Shown: positions 1 to 6,378 of the stretch, in pieces
Position numbering within the stretch: position 1 is the first letter of the stretch
How the letters are laid out: each line of letters starts with the position of its first letter
Source of the DNA: Nitrospirota bacterium
GTDB lineage: Bacteria > Nitrospirota > Nitrospiria > Nitrospirales > Nitrospiraceae
Length of the DNA: 9,735 bases
NCBI GenBank assembly: GCA_020028595.1
Contig: JAIBHQ010000014.1
Coordinates: 1 to 9,735 of the forward strand
Direction: 5' to 3'
Made by a program: the position numbers and the translations under genes
The notes under the pieces: model-generated
The model's input: only the letters and a program-made list of their open reading frames with translations
What the model was told of the DNA's origin: nothing
Database searches by the model: none

Positions 1-953
1 CCTCGCATCAAGGTGCGACGGAAGAGTTTTCCAGTCTTCTGACTCAGATCGGTCTTGTCGGCAAGCTCATCGCCCAGGATCTCCGGCGGGCTGGGTTGAT
101 CAACATTCTCGGCACGACGGGAGACACGAATGTCCAGGGGGAAACGGTCAAGAAGCTGGACGCCATTGCCAACGACACCTTTGTCAAAGTCTTTCAGTAC
201 AGCGGGTTCGTCTGCGCCCTCGCCTCGGAGGAAATGGAAAAGCCGATCACGCTGCCGGGAAATTGGCCGCACGGCAAGTACATGCTGCTCTTCGATCCGC
301 TCGACGGTTCGTCCAATACGGACGTCAACATGCCGCTGGGAACGATCTTTTCGATTCTCAAGCACGATGGCAAGGGGATGCCGTCGGAGTCAGAGTTGAT
401 CCGCAAGGGCACGAAGCAGGAGGCGGCCGGCTATCTGATGTATGGGTCGAGCACCATGCTGGTTTTTACCGCCGGCCACGGCGTGCACGGGTTTACGCTG
501 GATCCAGGGATCGGTGAATATTATCTGTCGAACGAAAATATTCAGATTCCCGCCAAGGGGCGGGTCTATGCGGTGAACGAGGGCAACGCGAAGAAATGGC
601 CGGACAGTACCAGGAAGTTTCTGGAGTACCTGAAGGCCAGTGACAAGCAAACCGGCCGGCCCTATGCGGGCCGCTATTCAGGCTGCCTGGTGGCGGACGT
701 GCACCGGGTGCTGCTGGGTGGAGGGCTCTATCTGTACCCCGCCGAGGAGGACAAGCCGGAGGGCAAGCTCCGCCTCCTGTATGAAGCCAATCCTCTGGCG
801 ATGGTGGTGGAGCAGGCGGGCGGGAAGGCCAGCACCGGGATGATGCGGATTCTGGACATCGAACCGAAAAGCCTGCATCAGCGGGTGCCGTTGCTGATCG
901 GGAGCAAGGACGATGTGACGCTTGCCGAGGACTTTATGCTTGGAGTCCGGTAG
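1..953 (+). CDS. fbp: Class I fructose-1,6-bisphosphatase, 5' end missing
   Basis: This enzyme hydrolyses fructose-1,6-bisphosphate to fructose-6-phosphate and phosphate in the cytoplasm, the committed step of gluconeogenesis. The reading frame is open from base 3 with no stop, and the codons before the first in-frame TTG (base 96) already encode family sequence (EEFSSLLTQIGLVGKLIAQD). The gene therefore starts before the window, and about 15-25 N-terminal residues are missing compared with the 332-residue E. coli enzyme. Counting from base 3, the metal-binding sites are SEE (residues 75-77) and DPLDGSSN (98-105). Further class I hallmarks follow: GYLMYGSSTMLVFT, GRYSGCLVADVHR, and KLRLLYEANPLA with EQAGGKAS, which form the substrate and sugar-phosphate site. 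The sequence runs to the usual C-terminus and appears intact. It lies 42 bases before a class I aldolase gene, which makes the previous or next step of the same pathway, so joint expression is likely. Confidence 0.96.
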   Translation, partial: SHQGATEEFSSLLTQIGLVGKLIAQDLRRAGLINILGTTGDTNVQGETVKKLDAIANDTFVKVFQYSGFVCALASEEMEKPITLPGNWPHGKYMLLFDPLDGSSNTDVNMPLGTIFSILKHDGKGMPSESELIRKGTKQEAAGYLMYGSSTMLVFTAGHGVHGFTLDPGIGEYYLSNENIQIPAKGRVYAVNEGNAKKWPDSTRKFLEYLKASDKQTGRPYAGRYSGCLVADVHRVLLGGGLYLYPAEEDKPEGKLRLLYEANPLAMVVEQAGGKASTGMMRILDIEPKSLHQRVPLLIGSKDDVTLAEDFMLGVR

Positions 954-982
954 CTCGCCTGGTTGTGGTTGCGTGATGTGTG

Positions 983-988
983 AGGAGG
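983..988 (+). promoter_or_regulatory. Shine-Dalgarno site that sets the aldolase start
   Basis: A perfect AGGAGG lies 7 bases before ATG 996 but only 1 base before the in-frame GTG at 990. The spacing favours ATG 996 as the true start. Confidence 0.8.
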
Positions 989-995
989 AGTGACG

Positions 996-1919
996 ATGAA
1001 CGCTCGCATACGAGACATTCTGAACTGGTATGGCAGCGACAGCGCGGGCACGCGGGCCAACATCGCTCGCATGCTGGACCACGGGCGGCTGGCCGGCACG
1101 GGGAAGCTTGTGATTCTTCCCGTGGACCAGGGTTTCGAACATGGCCCGGCGCGCAGTTTTGCATCCAACCCGCTCGGCTATAATCCGCTGTATCATTTTG
1201 AGCTGGCGATTCAGGCCGGCTGCAACGCCTACGCCGCGCCGCTGGGATCTCTGGAAGCGGGAGCGCATCATTTTGCGGGCCAGGTTCCGCTCATCCTGAA
1301 GCTTAATAATCACGACGTGCTGCACGATGAAAAAGACCCGCTTCCGGCCGTCACCGGCAGCGTGGAGGAGGCCCTGCGGTTGGGCTGCTCGGCGGTCGGG
1401 TTCACCATCTATCCGGGATCGTCGCATTGCGGCCATATGTACGAGCAACTGCGCGCGATTGCCGAGGAGGCCAAGCAGGCGGGGCTGGCCGTTGTGGTGT
1501 GGTCGTACCCGCGCGGGTCCGAGTTGAGCAAGGAAGGGGAGACGGCGATCGATGTGGTGGCCTATGCGGCGCATATTGCCGCCCAGCTTGGCGCGCACAT
1601 CATCAAGGTGAAGTTGCCGACGGCCCATCTCGAACAGGCGGCTGCCAAAAAGGTCTACGAAACCGAGCAGATTCCGATCAAAACCCTGCCGGAGCGCGTC
1701 AAACACGTCGTGCAGAGTTCGTTCGACGGCCGCCGGATCGTCATCTTTTCAGGCGGCGCCAAGAGCGACGACAAGAGCGTCTTTGAGGAAGCCCGCGCAA
1801 TTCGCGATGGGGGAGGCTTCGGATCCATCATCGGCCGCAATTCGTTCCAGCGTCCGAAGGCCGACGCGATCAAGTTCCTGCAGACGATCATGGGCATCTA
1901 CGCGGGCGATATTCCCTGA
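996..1919 (+). CDS. fbaB: Class I fructose-bisphosphate aldolase, FbaB/DhnA (archaeal-type) family
   Basis: The predicted enzyme reversibly condenses dihydroxyacetone phosphate and glyceraldehyde-3-phosphate to fructose-1,6-bisphosphate through a lysine Schiff base, in the cytoplasm. The product is 307 residues from ATG 996. It is a single TIM-barrel domain with family signatures DQGFEHG (44-50), KLNNHD (102-107), YPRGS (171-175), IKVKLP (203-208), FSGGAKS (251-257, phosphate binding) and GRNSFQR (280-286). By comparison with Thermoproteus tenax aldolase the Schiff-base lysine should be K204 or K206. The related DeoC/LacD-like and transaldolase-like families are less likely because the DQGFEHG and GGAKS motifs match FbaB. 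It follows fbp closely and its stop is 5 bases before the HtrA start. Pairing with fbp suggests that it works mainly in the gluconeogenic direction. That would fit an organism that makes sugars from fixed C2/C3 units, but this is inference. Confidence 0.93.
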   Translation: MNARIRDILNWYGSDSAGTRANIARMLDHGRLAGTGKLVILPVDQGFEHGPARSFASNPLGYNPLYHFELAIQAGCNAYAAPLGSLEAGAHHFAGQVPLILKLNNHDVLHDEKDPLPAVTGSVEEALRLGCSAVGFTIYPGSSHCGHMYEQLRAIAEEAKQAGLAVVVWSYPRGSELSKEGETAIDVVAYAAHIAAQLGAHIIKVKLPTAHLEQAAAKKVYETEQIPIKTLPERVKHVVQSSFDGRRIVIFSGGAKSDDKSVFEEARAIRDGGGFGSIIGRNSFQRPKADAIKFLQTIMGIYAGDIP

Positions 1920-1924
1920 TCACG

Positions 1925-3466
1925 ATGAACGGATTCGATTCGTCACGTCCGGAAAGCGGTCGCGTGTCCTCTGGACTTGTCGGCACCCTGCTGATCGGGA
2001 TCGGCATCGTCATCGGGGTCGTCGTGGCCTCGGATTTCGGCTGGATGCCGTTCGGGCATGCGGTGCCGGAGGCGCCGTTGGTGAAGTCCGCGCCGCCCGT
2101 GCCGTCCATCGCTCCATCCGTCGGTGTCAACGGCGGAGAGCAGAGTTTCGTCCACGTGGCCAAAGCCGTCAGGCCGGCGGTGGTCAGCGTCTTCAGCACG
2201 CGGACCGGCAAGGGCGAAGGTCCGCACGCGATGCCCTTCGACGATCCCTTCTTCCGACGGTTTTTCGGAGACGAGTTTTTCCGGCGCTTTGAACAGCCGC
2301 CGCAGCGGAAGGAGCGCGGCCTGGGATCGGGTGTCATCGTCGAATCGAACGGGTTCATTGTCACCAACAATCACGTGGTCAGCAAAGCGGACGAGATCAA
2401 GGTGTTTCTCTCCGACAAACGGGAGTTCAAGGCGAAGCTGATCGGGACCGACGCCAAAACTGACATTGCGGTGCTGAAAATCGAGGCGGACGGCCTGCAC
2501 ACGATCGCCTGGGCGGACTCCGACAAGCTGGAAGTGGGGGAGTTCGTCCTGGCGGTCGGCAACCCCTTTGGCCTTACCCACACGGTCACGCTGGGTATCG
2601 TCAGCGCGCTCGGGCGGGCGGCGGGAATCGCCGAGTACGAGGATTTTATTCAGACCGATGCCGCCATCAATCCCGGCAATTCTGGCGGCGCACTGGTGAA
2701 CACCCGCGGCGAGCTGGCCGGTATCAACACGGCGATTTTCAGTCAGAGCGGCGGCAACATGGGGATCGGTTTTGCCGTGCCCAGCAACCTGGCCCGCTCG
2801 ATCATGGAGCAACTGGTCAAGCATGGCAAGGTGGTGCGGGGGTGGCTGGGCGTGTCCATCCAGGATCTTTCTCCCGAATTGGCTTCCCAGTTCGGATTGG
2901 CGGAGCCGAAGGGCGTGCTGGTGAGCGAGGTGCTGGCCGACAGCCCGGCCAGGAAGGCCGGCCTGGAGCGTGGCGACGTGATCGTCGAGTATGACGGCAA
3001 GCCGGTGGAGAATGCGACGCAGCTTCGCAATGCGGTGGCGCAGACGCTGGTCGGAAAAAAGGCCGTCGTCAAATTCATGCGGGACAAGAAAGTCCGCACG
3101 GCCGAGGTGGCCATCGTCGAACAACCCAAAAACATCGCCCAGGCCGGGAGCGAGGAGTCAGGAGAGGCCGCGCCGACGTCGGGCCGCTTGTCTGATCTTG
3201 ACGTGCGCGAATTGACGTCCGAGCTGGCGGCCCGATTCGGGCTGGGGGCCAACGAGCGCGGCGTCGTGATCGCGAAGGTGCGGCAGGGCAGCGCGGCCGA
3301 AGAGTCCGGGCTGAAGGAGGGGGATCTGATGTTGGAGGTCAACCGGCAGCCGACCCCCACGCTCAAAGCCTACGAGCGGGCCGCTTCCAAGCTCGGCGCA
3401 GGGCAAGCCGTGTTGTTGTTGATCAAGCGCCAGGGGCATCCGTTGTTTGTTACGTTGAAACCATAA
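1925..3466 (+). CDS. htrA: HtrA/DegP-type periplasmic serine protease with two PDZ domains
   Basis: The protein is a trypsin-like protease/chaperone (family S1C, Do type) that degrades or holds misfolded envelope proteins. It has 513 residues. A hydrophobic segment at 18-36 acts as a signal anchor or an uncleaved or late-cleaved signal. A proline-rich linker follows, then a Phe/Arg-rich loop at 105-122 typical of the DegP LA loop. The catalytic triad is H150 (TNNHVV), D180 (TDIAVL) and S253 (NPGNSGGA). PDZ1 covers about 305-397 and PDZ2 about 421-512, separated by an Ala/Gly/Glu-rich linker. The architecture and length match full-length DegP/DegQ (about 450-475 residues). ATG 1925 lies 5 bases after the aldolase stop and has no visible Shine-Dalgarno site, so coupled translation is likely. 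GTG 1964, which follows a weak GGAAAG, is an alternative start that would leave the hydrophobic segment intact. No sigmaE-like promoter is visible. Confidence 0.95.
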   Translation: MNGFDSSRPESGRVSSGLVGTLLIGIGIVIGVVVASDFGWMPFGHAVPEAPLVKSAPPVPSIAPSVGVNGGEQSFVHVAKAVRPAVVSVFSTRTGKGEGPHAMPFDDPFFRRFFGDEFFRRFEQPPQRKERGLGSGVIVESNGFIVTNNHVVSKADEIKVFLSDKREFKAKLIGTDAKTDIAVLKIEADGLHTIAWADSDKLEVGEFVLAVGNPFGLTHTVTLGIVSALGRAAGIAEYEDFIQTDAAINPGNSGGALVNTRGELAGINTAIFSQSGGNMGIGFAVPSNLARSIMEQLVKHGKVVRGWLGVSIQDLSPELASQFGLAEPKGVLVSEVLADSPARKAGLERGDVIVEYDGKPVENATQLRNAVAQTLVGKKAVVKFMRDKKVRTAEVAIVEQPKNIAQAGSEESGEAAPTSGRLSDLDVRELTSELAARFGLGANERGVVIAKVRQGSAAEESGLKEGDLMLEVNRQPTPTLKAYERAASKLGAGQAVLLLIKRQGHPLFVTLKP

Positions 3467-3502
3467 ATACGCAGGATTCATGATTGCATATCACATCATT
3501 CC

Positions 3503-3509
3503 AAAGGGG
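3503..3509 (+). promoter_or_regulatory. Ribosome binding site of the PIN-TRAM gene
   Basis: AAAGGGG lies 7 bases before ATG 3517. It supports that start over the upstream in-frame TTG at 3484, which has no such site. The 50-base gap after htrA (3467-3516) shows no hairpin terminator and no convincing -35/-10 pair. Confidence 0.6.
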
Positions 3510-3516
3510 TGGCACG

Positions 3517-4542
3517 ATGGCACGACGCATGGGGTTTGTGTTCATCAGCGGCCTTGCCGGCATGGCCTTATTCGTACGGAGCGAGGAGGGAAGCCAGTGG
3601 GAATTCCTGTTGATGGGATTTGCCATCGGCGCGGCGTTGGGCGGGCTCGTGCTGGTGGTGGAGTATGCGCTTCATCGGGCGTCCTTCGGCGCCATTATCG
3701 GCGCCACAACCGGGCTGGCTGTCGGTCTTCTTCTTACCGGACTTATTGAATGGGTCGGCAGCGCGGTGTTTGACGTCGAGGCGTTTCTCTTTCACGTCGG
3801 CGGGCTGGTTTTTCTGCTGGGCCTGCCGTATCTCGGGATAACGCTCGGGGCCCGGTTCGGCAACGAGCAACTCGGCGGTCCGGTCCGGCCCAGCGAGTTG
3901 CCGGTGTCGGACAGCAAGAAAATTCTCGATACCAGCGTGATCATCGACGGGCGCGTCGCCGATCTCTGCGAGACCGGCTTTCTGGAAGGCACGTTCCTGG
4001 TGCCGCAGTTTATCCTGCACGAGTTGCAGCATATCGCCGACTCGTCGGATTCCCTGAAGCGCGCGAGGGGACGGCGGGGGCTGGACGTCCTGCACAAGAT
4101 CCAGAAGATGGTGGATATCGACGTCCGCATTATCGACGACGACTTTCCGAACGTGAAGGAAGTGGATTCCAAGCTCGTCGTGCTGGCGAAGAAGGTCGGC
4201 GCCAAGGTGATCACCAACGATCTGAACCTGAACAAAGTGGCCGAACTGCAGGGCGTGCGGGTGCTGAACATCAACGAGCTGTGCAACGCGCTTCGGCCGG
4301 TCGTGCTGCCTGGCGAGGCGATCCGGGTCTTTGTTCTGAAAGAAGGCAAGGAAGCCGGGCAGGGCGTGGCGTATCTGGACGACGGCACAATGATCGTCGT
4401 GGATAATGCCAAGCGGCAGATCGGCCGGAACGTGGATGTGATCGTCACCAGCGTGCTGCAAACGACGGCGGGGCGCATGATTTTCACGCGGTTGAAGGAA
4501 GAAGCGGAAGTGAAGGAAGAAGTTCAGGTCGCGCGTGGGTAA
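3517..4542 (+). CDS. YacL-like membrane protein with PIN nuclease and TRAM domains
   Basis: This is a 341-residue membrane-anchored predicted ribonuclease of the YacL family. Four hydrophobic segments occupy about 6-20, 29-50, 56-80 and 88-113. A PIN domain follows at about 135-255, with acidic metal-site residues D138 (ILDTSVIIDGR), E169 (LHELQ), D217 (DSKLV) and D235 (TNDLNL). A C-terminal TRAM RNA-binding domain covers about 259-327, followed by a charged tail. All four acidic residues are present, so nuclease activity is possible, but the substrate of this family is not firmly known. The PIN and TRAM parts should face the cytoplasm. Its last 8 bases overlap the ispD start. The order PIN-TRAM, ispD, ispF, cysE resembles the Bacillus yacL-ispD-ispF-gltX-cysE cluster. 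It is not a VapC toxin: it is far too long, membrane-bound, and lacks an antitoxin partner. Confidence 0.93.
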   Translation: MARRMGFVFISGLAGMALFVRSEEGSQWEFLLMGFAIGAALGGLVLVVEYALHRASFGAIIGATTGLAVGLLLTGLIEWVGSAVFDVEAFLFHVGGLVFLLGLPYLGITLGARFGNEQLGGPVRPSELPVSDSKKILDTSVIIDGRVADLCETGFLEGTFLVPQFILHELQHIADSSDSLKRARGRRGLDVLHKIQKMVDIDVRIIDDDFPNVKEVDSKLVVLAKKVGAKVITNDLNLNKVAELQGVRVLNINELCNALRPVVLPGEAIRVFVLKEGKEAGQGVAYLDDGTMIVVDNAKRQIGRNVDVIVTSVLQTTAGRMIFTRLKEEAEVKEEVQVARG

Positions 4543-5236
4543 TCGCACCGTCGCTCTCGTGCCTGCCGCTGGACAGGGGCAGCGCATGGGGAGCAAGACC
4601 CCAAAGCAGTTTCTGACGCTGGGCGGGCTGCCCCTGCTGGTGCATTCCCTTCGTGTCCTGGAAGCCTCGGACGCGATATTCGCCATCGTGCTGGCGGCCC
4701 CGCAGGTCGATCTCGACTATTGCAAGCGTGACATCGTCGAAAAGTACGGATTCAAGAAAGTCCGGAAGATCGTGGCCGGCGGCGCCGAGCGGCAGGATTC
4801 GGTTCGTTTGGGGCTGGCTGCCGTCGGCAATGATGCCGAGACCGTGCTGGTTCACGATGCCGTGCGGCCGTTTCTCACTGTGAGCATGATTGCGCAGGTC
4901 GTGGAAGCCGCAACGAAGCACGGAGCAGCTATCGTGGCCATCCCGATGCGGGATACCGTCAAGCGGGCCGGGGCCAATGGGTTGATCGAGGAAACGATCG
5001 ATCGAAAGCCCCTGTGGCTGGCGCAGACGCCGCAGGCGTTCAAACGGACCTTGCTCGAGGAGGCCCATGCCAAGGCTCTGCAGAACGGCTTTCGCGCAAC
5101 CGATGATGCACAACTGGTCGAGCAATTAGGCCATCGTGTGGCGATTGTGGAAGGCAGCACCGACAACATCAAAGTGACCAGGCCCGAGGATCTCGCGATG
5201 GGGGAATCCATTCTCGCGTCGCGGGCGGGCAGGTAG
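4535..5236 (+). CDS. ispD: 2-C-methyl-D-erythritol 4-phosphate cytidylyltransferase
   Basis: IspD joins CTP and 2-C-methyl-D-erythritol 4-phosphate to form CDP-ME, the third step of the MEP (non-mevalonate) isoprenoid pathway. The 233-residue product has the expected length. Motifs in order are the CTP-binding loop PAAGQGQRMGSKTPKQF (10-26), GGAERQDSV (82-90), HDAVRPF (107-113), the QTPQAF segment (165-170), TDDAQLVE (189-196) and GSTDNIKVTRPEDL (207-220). Equivalents of the E. coli catalytic Arg and Lys are R17 and K24. Translation starts at GTG 4535, inside the last codons of the PIN-TRAM gene, an 8-base overlap that implies translational coupling. A GGAAGA-type site lies slightly far upstream (about 4513-4520). 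It is followed 9 bases later by ispF, and the pair supplies non-consecutive steps of the same pathway, a common pairing. Confidence 0.97.
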   Translation: MGNRTVALVPAAGQGQRMGSKTPKQFLTLGGLPLLVHSLRVLEASDAIFAIVLAAPQVDLDYCKRDIVEKYGFKKVRKIVAGGAERQDSVRLGLAAVGNDAETVLVHDAVRPFLTVSMIAQVVEAATKHGAAIVAIPMRDTVKRAGANGLIEETIDRKPLWLAQTPQAFKRTLLEEAHAKALQNGFRATDDAQLVEQLGHRVAIVEGSTDNIKVTRPEDLAMGESILASRAGR

Positions 5237-5240
5237 GAGA
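5234..5240 (+). promoter_or_regulatory. Ribosome binding site of ispF overlapping the ispD stop
   Basis: TAGGAGA contains the TAG stop codon of ispD and sits 5 bases before the ispF ATG at 5246. Terminating ribosomes therefore stand on the ispF site, which suggests coupled translation. Confidence 0.7.
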
Positions 5241-5245
5241 CGTCA

Positions 5246-5728
5246 ATGGCGCGGATGCGGGTGGGATTAGGCTACGACATTCATCCACTGGGGAAAAACC
5301 GAAAGCTGATTTTGGGCGGCATCGACATTCCGCACACGCAGGGGTTGATCGGCCATTCCGATGCGGATGCGCTGGTGCATGCGGTCTGCGATGCGATGCT
5401 GGGTGCAATGGGCGAAGGCGATCTGGGCAGGCACTATCCCAGCTCCGATCCGAAGTTCAAAAACATCTCCAGCCTGGTGCTGTTGGAGGAAGTGTCGGGA
5501 TTGCTGGCAAAAAAGGGATATCGCCTGGTAAATGTAGATACCGTGATCATTGCCCAGGCGCCACGTTTAGGTCCGCATCTGGACGCGATGGGTACTCGTA
5601 TGGCAGAGGTGTTGAAGGTGGAACGTGCGATGGTCAATGTAAAGGTCAAAAGTGGCGAACATCTGGACGCCATCGGGCGGGAAGAAGCGATTGCCGCACA
5701 GGCGATCTGTCTGATCGAGGCGGTGTAG
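5246..5728 (+). CDS. ispF: 2-C-methyl-D-erythritol 2,4-cyclodiphosphate synthase
   Basis: IspF cyclises CDP-ME 2-phosphate to MEcPP with loss of CMP, the fifth step of the MEP pathway, as a homotrimer with Zn2+ at the subunit interfaces. The 160-residue product matches the usual size. The Zn ligands are D11 and H13 (GYDIHPL) and H45 (in HSDADALVHAVCDA, 37-50). AMGEGDLGRHYP (54-65) and NVDTVIIAQAPRLGPH (96-111) are standard. The CDP-binding loop near the end reads KVKSGEHLDAIGREEAIAAQ (133-152), whereas E. coli has a TTTE/GRGEG-type loop. The glutamate (E138) is kept and the threonines are replaced, which looks like a family variant rather than damage. The TAG stop is followed immediately by the cysE ATG. 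Confidence 0.97.
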   Translation: MARMRVGLGYDIHPLGKNRKLILGGIDIPHTQGLIGHSDADALVHAVCDAMLGAMGEGDLGRHYPSSDPKFKNISSLVLLEEVSGLLAKKGYRLVNVDTVIIAQAPRLGPHLDAMGTRMAEVLKVERAMVNVKVKSGEHLDAIGREEAIAAQAICLIEAV

Positions 5729-6361
5729 ATGTTTGGCAGAATCAGACAAGACTTGAAGGCTGTCTTCGACCGCGATCCTGCGGCTGCCAGCACGCTGGAG
5801 GTCGTCCTGACCTATGCCGGCTTCCACGCACTGCTGGCCTATCGCGTGGCGCACCGTCTGCGCCTCTGGGGCATTCCGCTCCTCCCGCGGATGATCTCCC
5901 AGCTTGCCCGCTGGCTGACGGGCATCGAGATTCATCCGGCGGCCACGATCGGCACCGGCTTCTTTATCGACCACGGCATGGGAGTCGTGATCGGAGAAAC
6001 GGCCGAAATTGGCGATTATGTGACGTTGTTCCAGGGCGTGACGCTGGGCGGGACCGGCAAGGAGCATGGGAAGCGCCATCCGACGATCGGCAACCATGTC
6101 GTGATCGGCGCGGGCGCGAAAATTCTCGGCGGGATCAGAGTCGGCGACAATGTCAAAATCGGCGCCAACTCGGTCGTGCTGAAATCCGTTCCGCCCAATT
6201 CCACCGTCATCGGCGTGCCCGCGAGAATTATTAAAGCGGAAGGCGAGCGGATGCCCGAGGCGACGATGGACCACACGAACATGCCGGATCCCATCCTGGA
6301 CCGCTTCGAAGCGATGGAACGGGAGATCATCGAGCTGAGAAAAAAACTGGAGAACCGTTAA
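5729..6361 (+). CDS. cysE: Serine O-acetyltransferase, short (Bacillus/EpsC-like) form
   Basis: CysE transfers acetyl from acetyl-CoA to L-serine, giving O-acetylserine, the first committed step of cysteine synthesis. The product is 210 residues, shorter than the 273-residue E. coli enzyme and close to the Bacillus form. A reduced N-terminal helical part (about 1-65) precedes a left-handed beta helix of hexapeptide repeats (about 66-168). Active-site residues appear as D81-H82 (FIDHGMG) and H117 (KRHPTI), with [17 protein letters not shown] and VPARII also conserved. The C-terminus (189-210) is a charged, probably coiled-coil helix ending ENR. It lacks the terminal Ile that inserts into CysK in the E. 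coli cysteine synthase complex. The ATG directly abuts the ispF stop. The TAA shares one base with an ATG (TAATG) leading into the caspase gene. Confidence 0.95.
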   Translation: MFGRIRQDLKAVFDRDPAAASTLEVVLTYAGFHALLAYRVAHRLRLWGIPLLPRMISQLARWLTGIEIHPAATIGTGFFIDHGMGVVIGETAEIGDYVTLFQGVTLGGTGKEHGKRHPTIGNHVVIGAGAKILGGIRVGDNVKIGANSVVLKSVPPNSTVIGVPARIIKAEGERMPEATMDHTNMPDPILDRFEAMEREIIELRKKLENR

Positions 6362-6366
6362 TGCGC

Positions 6367-6372
6367 GAGGAG
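6367..6372 (+). promoter_or_regulatory. Ribosome binding site of the first caspase lipoprotein
   Basis: GAGGAG lies 6 bases before ATG 6379. The earlier in-frame ATG at 6361, overlapping the cysE stop, lies upstream of this site and is less likely. Starting at 6379 gives a compact lipoprotein signal peptide. Confidence 0.7.
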
Positions 6373-6378
6373 AATTCC

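Noticed and set aside
990..995. GTG 990 as the aldolase start
   Set aside because: It lies within 1 base of the AGGAGG site, too close for initiation; ATG 996 has proper spacing.
678..3124. Long minus-strand open frames opposite fbp, the aldolase and htrA
   Set aside because: They lie wholly opposite well-supported genes and show no family motifs.
3480..3749. Plus-strand ATG frame of 89 codons after htrA
   Set aside because: It overlaps the PIN-TRAM gene in another frame, lacks a ribosome site and gives an unlike-protein sequence.
3517..4542. PIN protein as a VapC-type toxin of a toxin-antitoxin pair
   Set aside because: It has four membrane segments and a TRAM domain, is 341 residues long, and no antitoxin gene is next to it.
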